From positions 62,001 to 126,000 of the forward strand of contig NZ_FOTM01000007.1 of assembly GCF_900114565.1 (NCBI RefSeq): a stretch of 64,000 nucleotides of DNA, in the 5' to 3' direction. This DNA is from Leifsonia sp. CL147. Its GTDB lineage: Bacteria > Actinomycetota > Actinomycetes > Actinomycetales > Microbacteriaceae. Shown here in pieces: positions 14,740 to 27,608 of this stretch. A program made the translations under genes and the position numbers. Below the pieces are notes generated by a model. The model had not been told where the DNA came from, did no database searches, and worked only from the letters and a program-made list of their open reading frames with translations. The first letter of the stretch is position 1, and the number at the start of each line of letters is the position of its first letter.

Positions 14740-16155
14740 CTAGAGGACGTCGCCGACCCGGTGCACGCGGATGTCGTTGGTGGTTCCGGGGATTCCGGGA
14801 GGGGACCCGGAGATGATGATGACCTTGTCCCCGTCCACCGCGCGGCCCGTCGTCTTGAGGGCATCGTCCACCTGCGCGACCATCTGGTCGGTGTGGGTGA
14901 CGCGACCGACGAGGAAGGACTCGACGCCCCAGAACAGGGCCATCCGGCGACGGACCGACTCCTCCGGCGTGAAGGCCAGGATCGGGATCTTGTTGCGCAG
15001 GCGTGCGACGCGGCGGGCCGACTCGCCCGACTCGGTGAAGACGCAGAGGAACTTCGCCTCGACGAACTCGGCGACCTCGGCGGCGGCCAGCGTGATCGCC
15101 CCCGACTGGGTGCGCGGCCGCGTGCCGAGCGGAAGGATGCGCTCCAGGCCGTGCTCCTCGGTCGAGGTGACGATCCGTGCCATGGTCTGGACGGTGACCG
15201 TCGGGTACTCGCCGACGCTGGTCTCGCCCGAGAGCATGACCGCGTCTGCTCCGTCGAGGACGGCGTTGGCGACGTCGGAGGTCTCCGCACGCGTCGGGAC
15301 GGGGCTGGAGATCATCGACTCGAGCATCTGCGTCGCCACGATGACGGGCTTCGCGGCGCGGCGGGCGAGCTCGACGGCGCGCTTCTGCACGATCGGGACC
15401 GCCTCCAGCGGCAGCTCCACACCGAGGTCGCCACGGGCGACCATGATGGCGTCGAACGCCTCGATGATCTCCTCGAGGGCATCCACGGCCTGCGGCTTCT
15501 CGATCTTGGCGACGACCGGGATCTTGCGACCCTCCTCGGCCATGATCTCGTGCACGCGCTCGATGTCCTTGGCGTTGCGCACGAACGACAGAGCGATGAT
15601 GTCGGCGCCGAGCCTGAGGCCCCAGCGGAGGTCGGCCTCGTCCTTGTCCGACAGGGCGGGGACGTTCACGGCGACGCCGGGAAGGTTGATGCCCTTGTTG
15701 TTGGAGACGGGACCCGCGACGATGACCTCGGTCGTGACGACCGGGCCTTCCACGCCGGTCACGCGGACCCGGACCTTGCCGTCGTCGATCAGGAGGAAGT
15801 CGCCGACGTGGACGTCGTTCGGGAGGCCCTTGAACGTCGTGGAGGAGATCTCCCTGGTGCCGATGATGTCCTCGGTGGTGATCTTGAAGACGTCGCCCTC
15901 GGCGAGCTCGTAGGGGCCGGCCTCGAACTTGCCGAGACGGATCTTCGGACCCTGCAGGTCGACGAGGATGGCGACCGGCTTGCCGGCGTCGTCGGCGGCC
16001 TTGCGGATGTTCGCGTAGACCCCCTCGTGCACCTCGTAGCTGCCGTGGCTCAGGTTCATGCGCGCCACGTCCACACCCGCGTCGATGATCGCGCGGATGT
16101 TCTCATAGCTGGAGGTCGCCGGCCCGAGGGTCGCGACGATTTTGGCCCTTCTCAT
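14740..16155 (-). CDS. pyk: Pyruvate kinase
   Basis: 471 residues, normal length. It converts phosphoenolpyruvate and ADP to pyruvate and ATP, the last step of glycolysis. It begins MRRAKIVATLGPATSSYENI. Substrate and metal residues lie in VARMNLSHGSYE, VAKIEKPQAVD and MVARGDLGVELP, with VIVATQMLESM and the B domain at roughly 70-170. The C-terminal domain, from about 345, carries the allosteric site. ATG 16155 has only a weak AGAAG upstream. It is separated from gltD by 79 bp and ends at a strong terminator. Confidence 0.97.
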   Translation of the reverse strand: MRRAKIVATLGPATSSYENIRAIIDAGVDVARMNLSHGSYEVHEGVYANIRKAADDAGKPVAILVDLQGPKIRLGKFEAGPYELAEGDVFKITTEDIIGTREISSTTFKGLPNDVHVGDFLLIDDGKVRVRVTGVEGPVVTTEVIVAGPVSNNKGINLPGVAVNVPALSDKDEADLRWGLRLGADIIALSFVRNAKDIERVHEIMAEEGRKIPVVAKIEKPQAVDALEEIIEAFDAIMVARGDLGVELPLEAVPIVQKRAVELARRAAKPVIVATQMLESMISSPVPTRAETSDVANAVLDGADAVMLSGETSVGEYPTVTVQTMARIVTSTEEHGLERILPLGTRPRTQSGAITLAAAEVAEFVEAKFLCVFTESGESARRVARLRNKIPILAFTPEESVRRRMALFWGVESFLVGRVTHTDQMVAQVDDALKTTGRAVDGDKVIIISGSPPGIPGTTNDIRVHRVGDVL

Positions 16156-16234
16156 GCTTCTTGTTCGCTCCGTTGTTTCTGCGCCGATGGCGCGTGGTTC
16201 GATAGTGGCGCCCGGTCGTGCGGGAGCCATGAGT

Positions 16235-17692
<1,458 letters not shown>

Positions 17693-17734
17693 TGTTCACC
17701 TCCACATCTTCGAATCCCCGGGGATCTGACAGCG

Positions 17735-20700
17735 TCATCCGCCGGTCACCTCCAGAATCCGGTTCCACACGATGTCGCCGTCGGGGTCGAGACCCTCATC
17801 GACGGCCTCCTGGCGCATCTGCAGCACAGCCGCGTAGTCGCGGGGCAGCACCTTCACGAAGTTCGCGACGGTCGCCTCGAAGTCCTCCAGCATGCGCGTC
17901 GCCAGGGCCGAATCCGTCTCGGCGACGTGCTGCTCGAGCAGGTCGCGCACGATCTCGACGTCGGCGCTGCCGAGCGGGAGCAGCTCCAGCTCGCCGCTGG
18001 CCAGCGCATCCCGGTTGACCCGCTCGGGCTTCAGTCCGTAGACGTAGGCCGTGCCGCCCGACATGCCGGCGCCGAGGTTGCGGCCGGTGCCGCCGAGGAT
18101 CACGGCGAGCCCGCCCGTCATGTACTCCAGGGCGTGGTCGCCGACGCCTTCGACGACGGCGGTCGCGCCCGAGTTGCGGACCAGGAACCGCTCGCCCACG
18201 ATGCCGCGGATGAACATGCTGCCCTGCGTGGCGCCGTAGCCGATCACGTTGCCCGCGATCACGTTGCGCTCGGCCGGGAAGACGCTCCCGCGCGGCGGGC
18301 GGACGACGATCTGGCCTCCGGAGAGTCCCTTGCCGACGTAGTCGTTGGAGTCGCCCTCCAGCCGCAGCGTGATGCCGGCCGGGAGGAACGCACCGAGGGA
18401 CTGGCCGGCCGAGCCGGTCAGGGTGATGTCGATGGATCCGGCCGGAAGGCCGTTCTCGCCGTGCCGGACGGTCACCTCGTGGCCGAGCATGGTGCCGACG
18501 GCCCGTTCGGTGTTGCGGATCGGCAGGCTCAGCTCGATACGGCCTCCGCGCTCGGGACCGTCCTGATCCAGGACGGCCCGTGCGGCGTCGATCAGCTGCA
18601 CGTCGAAGTGCTTCTCGAGCTCGTGGTCCTGCGCACGGCCGTTGCGCCGCGGCGCCTCCGGGCCGAACGCCGGACCGTGCAGGATGGGCGACAGGTCGAG
18701 GCCCGATGCCTTCCAGTGGTCGACGGCGCGGTCCACATCCAGCAGCTCGGTGTGGCCGATCGCCTCTTCGATGCTCCGGAAGCCCAGCGCTGCGAGGTAC
18801 TCGCGCACCTCCTCCGCGATGAACTCGAAGAAGTTGACCACGAACTCCGGCTTGCCCGAGAACCGTGCGCGGAGCTCCGGGTTCTGCGTCGCGACGCCGA
18901 CAGGGCACGTGTCGAGGTGGCAGACGCGCATCATGACGCAGCCCGAGACCACCAGCGGCGCCGTGGCGAAGCCGAACTCCTCGGCTCCGAGCAGCGCGCC
19001 GACGATGACGTCGCGACCGGTCTTCAGCTGCCCGTCGACCTGGACGACGACGCGCTCGCGCATCCCGTTCAGCATCAGGGTCTGCTGCGTCTCGGCCAGG
19101 CCCAGCTCCCACGGCGTCCCCGCGTGCTTGAGCGAGTTGACCGGCGATGCGCCTGTGCCGCCGTCGTGGCCGGACACCAGGATGACATCGGCCAGCGCCT
19201 TGGCGGTGCCCGCCGCGACCGCGCCGATCCCCGACTCCGAGACCAGCTTCACGTGGATGCGGGCGCCCGGGTTCGCGCGCTTCAGGTCGAAGATCAGCTG
19301 CTTGAGGTCTTCGATCGAGTAGATGTCGTGGTGCGGAGGCGGCGAGATGAGCCCGACTCCTGCGGTCGCGTGGCGGGTGCGCGCGACCCACGGGTACACC
19401 TTCGTCGGCGGCAGCTGGCCGCCCTCGCCGGGCTTCGCACCCTGGGCGAGCTTGATCTGGATGTCGTCGGCGTGCGTCAGGTACATCGACGTCACGCCGA
19501 AGCGGCCGGACGCGACCTGCTTGATCGCGCTGCGGCGCTCGGGGTCGAGCAGGCGGTCCAGGTCCTCGCCGCCCTCGCCGGTGTTCGACTTGGCGCCGAG
19601 CCGGTTCATGGCGATCGCGAGCGTCTCGTGGGCCTCGCGCGAGATGGAGCCGTAGCTCATCGCACCCGTGGAGAACCGCTTGACGATGGACGAGACCGAC
19701 TCGACCTCGTCCAGCGGCACCGGCGGCCGCTCCCCTGTCTTGAGGGAGAACATGCCGCGCAGGGTCATCAGCGACTCGGCCTGGTCGTCGACCAGCCGCG
19801 TGTACTCGCGGAAGACGTCGAAGCGGCGTGTGCGCGTGGAGTGCTGGAGGCGGAACACCGTCTCCGGGTTGAAGAGGTGCGGCGAGCCGTCGCGACGCCA
19901 CTGGTACTCGCCGCCGGTGGCCAGGCGCTCGTGCGCGAGTGCAGCACCCTCCGCCGGGTAGGCGCTCTCGTGGCGCGCCAGGTTCTCGGCCGCGATGACC
20001 TCGATGCCCACGCCCCCGAGCTTGCTCGTCGTGCCGGTGAAGTACTGGTCGACGAGCTCCTGGGCGAGTCCCACCGCTTCGAACGCCTGCGCGCCGGCGT
20101 AGGACGACACCGTCGAGATGCCCATCTTGGACATGATCTTCAGCACACCCTTGCCGAGCGCCTTGATGACGTTCTTGACGGCCTTCTCGGGGCTCACGCC
20201 GGTGATCATCCCGCTGCGGACGAGCTCCTCGCAGGTCTCCATCGCCAGGTACGGGTTGATCGCGGACGCGCCGTACCCGATGAGCAGGGCCACGTGGTGC
20301 ACCTCGCGGACATCGCCCGCCTCCACGATGAGACCGACCTTCATGCGGGTCTCGGAGCGGATGAGGTGGTGGTGCACCGCGGCCAGCATGAGGAGCGACG
20401 GGATCGGCGCGAGGTCCTTCGTGGAGTCGCGGTCGCTCAGCACGATGAACTGCGCGCCCGCGGTGATCGCCTCATCCACCTCGTCGCACATCTCGGCCAG
20501 CCGGCGCTCGAGCGCGTCGGGGCCGGCGTCGGAGCGGTAGAGGCCGCGGACGGTCGTGGTCAGCGTGCTGCCCGGCCGCGGGTCGATGTGCTGGATCTTC
20601 GCCAGCTCGTCGTTGTCGATCACCGGGAAGTCGAGCACGACCTGCTTGGCGTGCTCCGGGCCGGCGTCGAGGAGGTTGCGCTCCGGCCCGAGGCCCAGCT

Positions 20701-22342
20701 TCAGGGAGGTGACGACCTCCTCGCGGATGGAGTCCAGCGGCGGGTTGGTCACCTGCGCGAACTGCTGCGTGAAGTAGTCGAAGAGCAGGCGCGGACGCTC
20801 CGAGAGCACCGCGACCGGCGTGTCCGATCCCATGGCGCCGAGCGGCTCCGCGCCGGTGGTCGCCATCGGCTTCAGGAGGATGCGGACCTCCTCCTCGGTG
20901 TAGCCGAACGTCCGCTGGCGACGCACGATCGACGCCGGGGTGTGGACGATGTGCTCGCGCTCCGGGAGGTCCTTGAGGTTGATCCTGCCCTCGTCCAGCC
21001 ACTCCCCGTAGGGGGCGCCGGCGGCGAGCTCGGACTTGATCTCCTCGTCCTCGATGAGGCGGCCGGCGACGGTGTCCACGAGGAACATCCGTCCGGGCCG
21101 CAGGCGGCCCTTGCGGACCACGCGGCTCGGGTCGATGTCGAGCACGCCGATCTCGGAGGCGAGCACCACGAGCCCGTCGTTCGTGACGACGTAGCGGCCC
21201 GGACGCAGCCCGTTCCGGTCGAGCGTCGCGCCGACGAGGGAGCCGTCGGTGAAGACGATCGCGGCGGGGCCGTCCCACGGCTCCATGAGCATCGAGTGGT
21301 ACTCGTAGAACGCGCGGCGGACCGGGTCGATCTCGGTCTGGTTCTCCCACGCCTCCGGGACCATCATCATGACGGCGTGCGGGAGCGAGCGCCCGCTCAG
21401 CGAGAGCAGCTCCACGACCTCGTCGAACGAGGCGGAGTCGGAGGCGCCGGGCGTGACGATGGGCAGCACGGGCTTCAGGTCGCCCAGCAGCTCGTTCTCG
21501 AGCTGCGACTGGCGGGCGCGCATCCAGTTGCGGTTGCCCTGGACCGTGTTGATCTCGCCGTTGTGCGCGATCATGCGGAACGGCTGGGCGAGAGGCCAGG
21601 ACGGGAAGGTGTTCGTGGAGTAGCGCGAGTGGACCAGCGCCAGCTTGGAGGCGAACCGCTCGTCCGAGAGGTCCGGATAGAACGGCTCCAGCTGGAGCGT
21701 CGTCACCATGCCCTTGTAGACCAGGGTGCGGCTGGAGAGCGACGAGAAGTAGAGGTCGAGCTCGCGCTCGGCCCGCTTGCGCAGGAAGAAGGTCCGGCGG
21801 TCGAGCGCGATGCCGGAGAGCGGCTCGCCGACTGCGTCCGCGTCCGATGCGCCGGAACGCCCGGCGGCGACGTACAGCTGCTCGATGACCGGCATCGCCT
21901 GACGCGCCAGGGTTCCCAGTTCGTCGGGGCGCACGGGGACGGAACGCCACCCCAGGATCGTCAGGCCGAGCTCGGTCGCGATGGACTCGACCGCTGCCTT
22001 GACCTCGGCGCGCTCGGCGTCGGAGGTCGGCAGGAAGGCGTTCCCGACCGCGTAGCGGCCGGCAGCGGGCAGGTCGAAGCCGGCGACGGCACGGAGGAAG
22101 GCGTCCGGGATCTGCGTGATGATGCCGGCGCCGTCGCCGGTGCCGGCGTCCGAGCCGATCGCGCCGCGGTGCTCCAGGTGACGCAGCGCCTCGAGGGCGG
22201 CGTCGATGATGTCGTGCCCGGCCGTGCCGCGGAGCGTGGCGACCATGGCGAGGCCACAGGCATCCTTCTCGTGGGCAGGGTCGTACAGGCCCTGCGGGCC
22301 AGGCACGGTCCCGAAGCGGGAATGGGGAGGCGTGAGCGCCAT
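17735..22342 (-). CDS. gltB: Glutamate synthase, large (alpha) subunit
   Basis: 1535 residues. It hydrolyses glutamine in its N-terminal amidotransferase domain and channels ammonia to 2-oxoglutarate, giving two glutamates. The nucleophile Cys is in [14 protein letters not shown] near residue 29 (mature N-terminus after processing). The central and FMN domains follow ([24 protein letters not shown]), with the 3Fe-4S cysteines in [15 protein letters not shown], and the C-terminal beta helix ([22 protein letters not shown]). ATG 22342 is chosen because it places the catalytic Cys after a short propeptide. It leads the gltBD operon. Confidence 0.96.
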   Translation of the reverse strand: MALTPPHSRFGTVPGPQGLYDPAHEKDACGLAMVATLRGTAGHDIIDAALEALRHLEHRGAIGSDAGTGDGAGIITQIPDAFLRAVAGFDLPAAGRYAVGNAFLPTSDAERAEVKAAVESIATELGLTILGWRSVPVRPDELGTLARQAMPVIEQLYVAAGRSGASDADAVGEPLSGIALDRRTFFLRKRAERELDLYFSSLSSRTLVYKGMVTTLQLEPFYPDLSDERFASKLALVHSRYSTNTFPSWPLAQPFRMIAHNGEINTVQGNRNWMRARQSQLENELLGDLKPVLPIVTPGASDSASFDEVVELLSLSGRSLPHAVMMMVPEAWENQTEIDPVRRAFYEYHSMLMEPWDGPAAIVFTDGSLVGATLDRNGLRPGRYVVTNDGLVVLASEIGVLDIDPSRVVRKGRLRPGRMFLVDTVAGRLIEDEEIKSELAAGAPYGEWLDEGRINLKDLPEREHIVHTPASIVRRQRTFGYTEEEVRILLKPMATTGAEPLGAMGSDTPVAVLSERPRLLFDYFTQQFAQVTNPPLDSIREEVVTSLKLGLGPERNLLDAGPEHAKQVVLDFPVIDNDELAKIQHIDPRPGSTLTTTVRGLYRSDAGPDALERRLAEMCDEVDEAITAGAQFIVLSDRDSTKDLAPIPSLLMLAAVHHHLIRSETRMKVGLIVEAGDVREVHHVALLIGYGASAINPYLAMETCEELVRSGMITGVSPEKAVKNVIKALGKGVLKIMSKMGISTVSSYAGAQAFEAVGLAQELVDQYFTGTTSKLGGVGIEVIAAENLARHESAYPAEGAALAHERLATGGEYQWRRDGSPHLFNPETVFRLQHSTRTRRFDVFREYTRLVDDQAESLMTLRGMFSLKTGERPPVPLDEVESVSSIVKRFSTGAMSYGSISREAHETLAIAMNRLGAKSNTGEGGEDLDRLLDPERRSAIKQVASGRFGVTSMYLTHADDIQIKLAQGAKPGEGGQLPPTKVYPWVARTRHATAGVGLISPPPHHDIYSIEDLKQLIFDLKRANPGARIHVKLVSESGIGAVAAGTAKALADVILVSGHDGGTGASPVNSLKHAGTPWELGLAETQQTLMLNGMRERVVVQVDGQLKTGRDVIVGALLGAEEFGFATAPLVVSGCVMMRVCHLDTCPVGVATQNPELRARFSGKPEFVVNFFEFIAEEVREYLAALGFRSIEEAIGHTELLDVDRAVDHWKASGLDLSPILHGPAFGPEAPRRNGRAQDHELEKHFDVQLIDAARAVLDQDGPERGGRIELSLPIRNTERAVGTMLGHEVTVRHGENGLPAGSIDITLTGSAGQSLGAFLPAGITLRLEGDSNDYVGKGLSGGQIVVRPPRGSVFPAERNVIAGNVIGYGATQGSMFIRGIVGERFLVRNSGATAVVEGVGDHALEYMTGGLAVILGGTGRNLGAGMSGGTAYVYGLKPERVNRDALASGELELLPLGSADVEIVRDLLEQHVAETDSALATRMLEDFEATVANFVKVLPRDYAAVLQMRQEAVDEGLDPDGDIVWNRILEVTGG

Positions 22343-22407
22343 CTGTCGACCGTCCTCACAGTGTCGTGGATGTGGGGATGTTGGGGTGCGGGGACGCCTT
22401 CGGCCCG

Positions 22408-22473
22408 ATGCTAGGGAGGGGTTCCGCCGCATCCACCCGACCGGGTGCGGTCAGGTGTCGTGTGCGGTCAGGT
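22408..22473 (-). promoter_or_regulatory. Candidate gltB promoter with upstream tandem direct repeats
   Basis: A TAGCAT -10-like box lies on the minus strand at 22413-22408, about 58 bp before ATG plus a short leader. Upstream of it are two copies of GTGCGGTCAGGT (plus-strand reading, 22445-22456 and 22462-22473), 17 bp apart. The position suits an activator, but the sequence does not match the GlnR consensus as I know it. Confidence 0.35.
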
Positions 22474-22532
22474 TCGTGGGATCGCCTCGACGGTGGGGTG
22501 ACCGTCGCTTGCCGGCTTCGGGCCGTCGGTTG

Positions 22533-23552
22533 TCATCCGTTCGTGGGGCTTGTGGCCTTGGCCGAAGCGGACCCGGCAGGCACACCGTCGTCATCGGTGG
22601 TGTCCTCGTCCTCCAGGTCCGTGTCGTCCGAGTCTACCTCAGCATCCGGGCGAACCCATTCACGACCCGGCTGGTAGGGACTCGGCTCCATTCCGGGATG
22701 CCGGCGGGACTGCACGATGAAGATCATCACACCGAGAGCGACGGCGGCGAACGCGGCCCACACGTTGCTCGGGATGCCGAGGAACGAGAGCTCGCTCGGG
22801 TCGATCCGGATGGACTCCAGGTAGGAGCGGCCGAGGCCGTACCAGACGAGGTACAGCGCGAACAGCCTGCCCCACTGGAGGTGGAAGCGGCGCCCGATCC
22901 AGACCAGCAGGACCACGCCGATGACGTTCCAGATGATCTCGTAGAGGAACAGCGGCTGGAACAGCGTGCCGTCGGGCAGACCGACCGGGATCGCCTTGTT
23001 GCCGGAGTCGATCTGCAGGCCCCACGGGAGGTTCGTGGGCAGCCCGAAGAGCTCCTGGTTGAACCAGTTGCCGAGACGGCCGACCGCCTGGGCCATCAGC
23101 AGAGCGGGCGCGAGCGCGTCGGCGAAGGTCCAGAACCGGATGCCCGTCCAGCGGCAGCCGAGCCAGGCGCCGACGGCGCCGCCGAGCAGCGAGCCGAAGA
23201 TGGCGTTCCCGCCCTCCCAGATGGCCCACACGCTCCCCGGCTGGAACGGGTTCCAGGTGTTGTGGCCGGCAGCGAAGTAGTCGCCCGGGTGGGTGACCAC
23301 GTGGTACGCGCGGGCTCCGATGATGCCGAGGACGACGACCGGGATGAGGATGTCGAGCAGGACGCCCGGCTCGGCGCCGCGCTTCGTCAGGCGGCGCGAG
23401 GTCCACATGGCGGCGACGACGATGCCGATCAGGATCATGATGGCGTAGGTCTGGATGCGCCAGTGCAGCCCGAAGAGGTCGATCGGGATCTGCTGCCACT
23501 CCGGCCCGGGGCTGGGGATGCTGGCGAACCAGCTGCTCATGGTGAGGGCCAC
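22533..23552 (-). CDS. lgt: Prolipoprotein diacylglyceryl transferase
   Basis: 339 residues with seven hydrophobic spans. It moves diacylglycerol from phosphatidylglycerol to the lipobox cysteine of prolipoproteins. The Lgt signature is VGRLGNWFNQELFGLP, and RAYHVVTHPGDYF and SYLESIRIDPSEL are expected active-site loops. A ~60-residue acidic C-terminal tail (DSDDTDLEDEDTTDDDG) is cytoplasmic and non-catalytic. The GTG at 23552 is used with AAAGG upstream; the ATG at 23540 is an equally possible start. It follows trpA, an arrangement shared across actinobacteria. It would act on the lipoproteins encoded near 51 and 58-59 kb. Confidence 0.95.
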   Translation of the reverse strand: MALTMSSWFASIPSPGPEWQQIPIDLFGLHWRIQTYAIMILIGIVVAAMWTSRRLTKRGAEPGVLLDILIPVVVLGIIGARAYHVVTHPGDYFAAGHNTWNPFQPGSVWAIWEGGNAIFGSLLGGAVGAWLGCRWTGIRFWTFADALAPALLMAQAVGRLGNWFNQELFGLPTNLPWGLQIDSGNKAIPVGLPDGTLFQPLFLYEIIWNVIGVVLLVWIGRRFHLQWGRLFALYLVWYGLGRSYLESIRIDPSELSFLGIPSNVWAAFAAVALGVMIFIVQSRRHPGMEPSPYQPGREWVRPDAEVDSDDTDLEDEDTTDDDGVPAGSASAKATSPTNG

Positions 23553-23634
23553 CCGTCGACTACCTTTCGATCACGTTGAGAGGACGCGCACATGCGGTGG
23601 CGCCACATCACTGTCTGACTAGTTTAGGGCGCGG

Positions 23635-24435
23635 TCAGGAGCGCTTCGTGCCGGCCGCGAGCTCGGCGGCCACCCGGCCGGCCTCCGCGACACCGCCGTC
23701 GCCCAGCGCCTTGACGAGCGCCGAACCGACGATCGCGCCGTCCGCGTACTCCAGAACCTCCGCCACCTGGGCGGCCGAGGAGATGCCGAGGCCGACGCAC
23801 GTGCTCGTGGCGCCCGCCTCGCGGAGGCGGCCGACGAGCGTGCGCGCTGCCGCATCCACATCGGTGCGTGCGCCGGTGATGCCCATGGTCGACACCGCGT
23901 AGACGAAACCGCGGCTCGCATCGACGGCCTGCCGGAGGCGTGCGTCGGACGAGCTCGGCGCGGCCAGGAAGACGCGGTCGAGGCCGACCCGGTCGGATGC
24001 TGCCAGCCAGTCGGCTCCCTCGTCCGGGATGAGGTCGGGCGTGATGAGCCCCACTCCCCCGGCCTCGGCCAAGTCGTCCGCGAAGCGGTCGACGCCGTAC
24101 TGCAGCACCGGGTTCCAGTACGTCATCACGAGGACCGGGATGTCGACCTGCGCGGTGATCTCACGGACGGCCGTGAAGCCGTCGCGCAGGCGGAACCCGG
24201 CGCTCAGCGCCTGCTGCGTCGCCGCCTGGATGACGGTGCCGTCCATCACGGGATCGGAGTACGGCAGGCCGAGCTCGAGGACGTCCACGCCGTTCCGGGC
24301 GAGGGCGACCGCCGCATCCACGCTGGTGCGCAGATCGGGGAAGCCTGCGGGCAGGTAGCCGACGAGCGCGCCCGCAGCTTCCTGGTTGCGCCGGGCGATG
24401 GTGTCCGCGACCCGGCTGACGACGGCCTGGCTCAT
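23635..24435 (-). CDS. trpA: Tryptophan synthase alpha chain
   Basis: 266 residues. It cleaves indole-3-glycerol phosphate to indole and glyceraldehyde 3-phosphate, indole being channelled to Trp[19 protein letters not shown] contains the catalytic Glu and Asp60-loop region, and the phosphate loop is [13 protein letters not shown] followed by GAIVGSALV. Its ATG overlaps the trpB stop by 4 bp, which supports equal production of the two subunits. Confidence 0.97.
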   Translation of the reverse strand: MSQAVVSRVADTIARRNQEAAGALVGYLPAGFPDLRTSVDAAVALARNGVDVLELGLPYSDPVMDGTVIQAATQQALSAGFRLRDGFTAVREITAQVDIPVLVMTYWNPVLQYGVDRFADDLAEAGGVGLITPDLIPDEGADWLAASDRVGLDRVFLAAPSSSDARLRQAVDASRGFVYAVSTMGITGARTDVDAAARTLVGRLREAGATSTCVGLGISSAAQVAEVLEYADGAIVGSALVKALGDGGVAEAGRVAAELAAGTKRS

Positions 24436-25643
24436 GATTGCACCGCGCTCTGGTCGATGAGGCCGAAGTAGCGGCCTGCGGTCTCCATGTCCTTGTCGCC
24501 GCGGCCGCTGAGGTTCACCAGGATGATGGCCTCAGGCCCGAGCTCCCGCCCGAGAGCCAGCGCGCCCGCGAGCGCATGGGACGACTCGATGGCGGGGATG
24601 ATGCCCTCGGTGCGGCTGAGGAGGCGCAGCGCCTCCATCGCCTCGGCGTCGGAGATCGGGAGGTACTGGGCGCGGCCGATCTTCGCGAGCCACGCATGCT
24701 CCGGCCCCACGCCCGGGTAGTCGAGGCCTGCCGAGATGGAGTGCGATTCGATCGTCTGGCCGTCCTCGTCCTGCAGCAGCAGGGAGCGGGCGCCGTGGAG
24801 CACGCCGGGGCGGCCCTTCGTGATCGTCGCAGCGTGACGCGGGGTGTCGGCGCCCTCGCCGCCGGCCTCGAAGCCGATCAGGCGGACGTCTTCGTCGTCG
24901 AGGAAGGCGTGGAAGATGCCCATCGCGTTCGAGCCGCCGCCGACGCAGGCGACGACCGCGTCGGGCAGGCGGCCGGTCAGCGCGAGCACCTGTTCGCGCG
25001 CCTCCTCGCCGATGATCTTCTGCAGGTCGCGGACCATCGCCGGGAAGGGATGCGGGCCGGCGACCGTGCCGAAGATGTAGTTCGTGTGCTCGACGTTGGT
25101 GACCCAGTCGCGCATGGCGTCGTTGATGGCGTCCTTCAGGGTGCGGGAGCCCGTCTTGACGGCGACGACCTCGGCCCCGAGCAGGCGCATCCGGGCCACG
25201 TTCAGCGCCTGGCGCTCGGTGTCGACCTCGCCCATGTAGATGGTGCACTCGAGGCCGAAGAGGGCGGCGGCCGTCGCCGTCGCGACGCCGTGCTGCCCGG
25301 CGCCCGTCTCGGCGATGACCCGGGTCTTGCCGATGCGCTTGGTGAGGATGGCCTGGCCGAGCACGTTGTTGATCTTGTGCGAGCCGGTGTGGTTGAGGTC
25401 CTCGCGCTTCAGGATGATGCGCGCGCCTCCCGCATGCTCGGCGAAGCGCGGCACCTCGGTGATGATCGACGGCCGGCCGGTGTAGCTGCGGTGCAGCTCG
25501 TCCAGCTCGGCGTGGAACGCCGGATCGGCCTTCGCCTCCTCCCAGGCGGCGGTCAGCTCGTCGAGCGCTGCGACCAGCGACTCGGGGACGAAGCGCCCGC
25601 CGAAGTCGCCGAAATACGGGCCCTGCTCAGTGCGGAGGGACAT
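24432..25643 (-). CDS. trpB: Tryptophan synthase beta chain
   Basis: 403 residues. A PLP enzyme that joins indole and serine. The PLP lysine is in [14 protein letters not shown], the GAGQHG loop in [13 protein letters not shown], and the phosphate cradle in [13 protein letters not shown]. The start ([20 protein letters not shown]) is canonical, and the ATG shares one base with the trpC stop. The catalytic Glu is in GFEAGGEG or nearby. No anomalies. Confidence 0.98.
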   Translation of the reverse strand: MSLRTEQGPYFGDFGGRFVPESLVAALDELTAAWEEAKADPAFHAELDELHRSYTGRPSIITEVPRFAEHAGGARIILKREDLNHTGSHKINNVLGQAILTKRIGKTRVIAETGAGQHGVATATAAALFGLECTIYMGEVDTERQALNVARMRLLGAEVVAVKTGSRTLKDAINDAMRDWVTNVEHTNYIFGTVAGPHPFPAMVRDLQKIIGEEAREQVLALTGRLPDAVVACVGGGSNAMGIFHAFLDDEDVRLIGFEAGGEGADTPRHAATITKGRPGVLHGARSLLLQDEDGQTIESHSISAGLDYPGVGPEHAWLAKIGRAQYLPISDAEAMEALRLLSRTEGIIPAIESSHALAGALALGRELGPEAIILVNLSGRGDKDMETAGRYFGLIDQSAVQS

Positions 25644-26413
25644 CAGACTCCCAGGAACTTCTCGAGCGTGGCGACGGGGTCGCTCGTGACGAGCGCCTCG
25701 CCGACGAGCACCGCATCGGCGCCCGCCGCCCGGTAATGCGCCACATCGTCGGCCGACTTCACGGCGGACTCCGCGACGCGGATGACGCCGGACGGGATGC
25801 GGTCGGCCAGGCGGCCGAACAGGTCCCGGTCCAGCTCGAACGTGGTGAGGTCGCGGGCGTTCACACCCACGAGACCGGCGCCCGTGTCGAGCGCGCGGCT
25901 CAGCTCGTCGGCCGAGTGGGCCTCGACGAGGGCCGTCATGCCGAGCTGCGTGATGAGCTCGTGCAACTCCACCAGCCGCTGCTGGTCGAGCGCCGCGACG
26001 ATCAGGAGCACGAGGTCAGCGCCGGCGGCCCGCGCCTCGAAGACCTGGTACGGCTCGGCGATGAACTCCTTGCGCAGCACCGGGATCGACACGGCTGCGC
26101 GGACATCCTCCAGGTCGGCGAGCGAACCGCGGAACTTGCGCTCCTCGGTCAGAACGCTGATCGCGCTGGCGCCGCCGGTCTCGTACGAGACCGCGAGTGC
26201 TGCGGGGTCCGGGATGGCGGCGAGCGACCCGCGGGACGGGCTCGCACGCTTCACCTCGGCGATGATCTTGACGTGTTCGGCCGGCGCGAGGGCGGCGAGG
26301 GCATCGAGGGCGGCCGGACGGGCCAGCGCCTCGGCCTCCACCTGGGCGAGCGGACGCTCCGAGCGTCGCCGCTCAGCGTCCTCGAGCGCGCCGGCGACGA
26401 GGTCGGCGAGCAC
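25643..26413 (-). CDS. trpC: Indole-3-glycerol-phosphate synthase
   Basis: 256 residues, (beta/alpha)8 barrel. It decarboxylates and closes the ring of CdRP to indole-3-glycerol phosphate. Catalytic lysines lie in [14 protein letters not shown] and [10 protein letters not shown], and the product site in [14 protein letters not shown]. The GTG start ([14 protein letters not shown]) lies 3 bp after the stop of the HGxxPAAW gene. It is monofunctional, not fused to TrpF; trpD and trpF are not in this window. Confidence 0.97.
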   Translation of the reverse strand: MLADLVAGALEDAERRRSERPLAQVEAEALARPAALDALAALAPAEHVKIIAEVKRASPSRGSLAAIPDPAALAVSYETGGASAISVLTEERKFRGSLADLEDVRAAVSIPVLRKEFIAEPYQVFEARAAGADLVLLIVAALDQQRLVELHELITQLGMTALVEAHSADELSRALDTGAGLVGVNARDLTTFELDRDLFGRLADRIPSGVIRVAESAVKSADDVAHYRAAGADAVLVGEALVTSDPVATLEKFLGV

Positions 26414-26416
26414 GGA

Positions 26417-26647
26417 TCAGTGACCCTTCGGGGTGTACTTGTCGCCGCCCACGCCGTAGCCGGCGCGCTTCATGATCCAGCCGACGATGAGCCCGATCAC
26501 GGCGAGGCCTGCGGACGCCCACACGATGACCGCGGCGGAGAAGTAGAACGCCACGGCGCCGATCGTGAACGCGATCAGCATGATGATCACGGCCGTCCAT
26601 GCCGCCGGCGAGTGACCGTGGCCTGGCTCGACTGAATCGGTGCTCAT
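26417..26647 (-). CDS. HGxxPAAW-family small membrane protein
   Basis: 76 residues with two hydrophobic segments (VIIMLIAFTIGAVAFYF and VIVWASAGLAVIGLIVG). The N-terminal motif HGHSPAAWTAV gives the family its name. It is restricted, as far as I know, to actinobacteria and is regularly found in the trp operon between the Trp-associated membrane protein and trpC. Its role is unknown. ATG 26647 is preceded by GCAGGAG-like sequence. The conserved position suggests a link to tryptophan production or to the adjacent lipoprotein pathway, which is inference. Confidence 0.88.
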   Translation of the reverse strand: MSTDSVEPGHGHSPAAWTAVIIMLIAFTIGAVAFYFSAAVIVWASAGLAVIGLIVGWIMKRAGYGVGGDKYTPKGH

Positions 26648-26733
26648 GAAACTCCTGCACGTCGGGTGCGCGGCTGTCGACGCGCACGGGAAACGGAACG
26701 CGACCAGTCTAGTGGTTCGGTTCCCGGGATGCC

Positions 26734-27510
26734 TCAGCGCGTGGGGTCGTCGCCGCGGGTCAGTTCGTCCCAGCTGTCGATCGCTGCGTCGCGGTCGAGG
26801 GTGGCCGGCCGCGGCTCGTCCGGCGGAGTGCGGCCCGCGTCGGCGTCGGCGCCGTCGGTGTCAGCGGCGGCGCCGTCGGCCGCGGCGTCAGCGTCAGCGT
26901 CAGCGTCAGCGGGCGCATCGTGGTCGTACGGCTCGTGGGCGGCGCCGGGTGCCGCCGCGTCGGCGAAGACGTCCTCGGCCGGGCGGCCGTCCTCCCCCGC
27001 GAACCGCGTCTGGTACTTCCGCGAGGGGCCCGGCCACACCCGTGAGAACACGACGACGGCCGCGCTCGCGAGGATGACCAGCACACCGGCCACCACCGCC
27101 GGCCAGGGCCAGAACTGCACCTCCACCGCATGCACGAGCCGGCGGATGGAGGCGTCGCCGGCCACTCCGGTGGCCGTCGTGATCGCCGAGGACGAAGCAC
27201 GCACCGCATCCGAGAGCGCGGTGATGGCCGAGATCAGCACCGAGACGCCGAGCAGAACACCGAGCAGTGCGAGCATGATCCGGAACACCGGACCCGCGAT
27301 CGCGAGCGCGGCCGTCAGCGCCACACCGGCCAGGGCGAGCGCCGTGAGCGCCGGCGCCGCGACCGAGCCGGCGACGCCGATGGTCGTCGTGTGGTTCGCC
27401 GTGTCCGTCAGCCGGACCGTGAACCACGGCTGCGTGGCGGCGAGGAGCGCGAGACCGCTCCCCACGAGCAGGAGCAGCATGGTGGAGTACTTGACGCGCC
27501 GTCCGTTCAC
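26734..27510 (-). CDS. Trp biosynthesis-associated membrane protein
   Basis: 258 residues. Four hydrophobic spans are visible: MLLLLVGSGLALLAATQPW, ALTALALAGVALTAALAIAG, IMLALLGVLLGVSVLISAI and WPAVVAGVLVILASAAVVVF. This matches the Trp_oprn_chp family, found next to trp genes in actinobacteria and of unknown function. The C-terminal ~90 residues are acidic and Asp/Ala-rich, encoded partly by a GCGTCA hexamer repeat near 26,885-26,910, so length may vary between strains. GTG 27510 is chosen for GGGGGAG nine bases upstream. The 465-bp gap before it holds the family C repeats. Confidence 0.88.
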   Translation of the reverse strand: MNGRRVKYSTMLLLLVGSGLALLAATQPWFTVRLTDTANHTTTIGVAGSVAAPALTALALAGVALTAALAIAGPVFRIMLALLGVLLGVSVLISAITALSDAVRASSSAITTATGVAGDASIRRLVHAVEVQFWPWPAVVAGVLVILASAAVVVFSRVWPGPSRKYQTRFAGEDGRPAEDVFADAAAPGAAHEPYDHDAPADADADADAAADGAAADTDGADADAGRTPPDEPRPATLDRDAAIDSWDELTRGDDPTR

Positions 27511-27608
27511 AGAGTCCGCTCCCCCGCGATGGGGCGCCCCGTCTGTTCCTCCATCCCTCCATCCTATTCGCCCCCTCCCCCCCCCCCCCGCCCCCACCGA
27601 CCCCTCCG

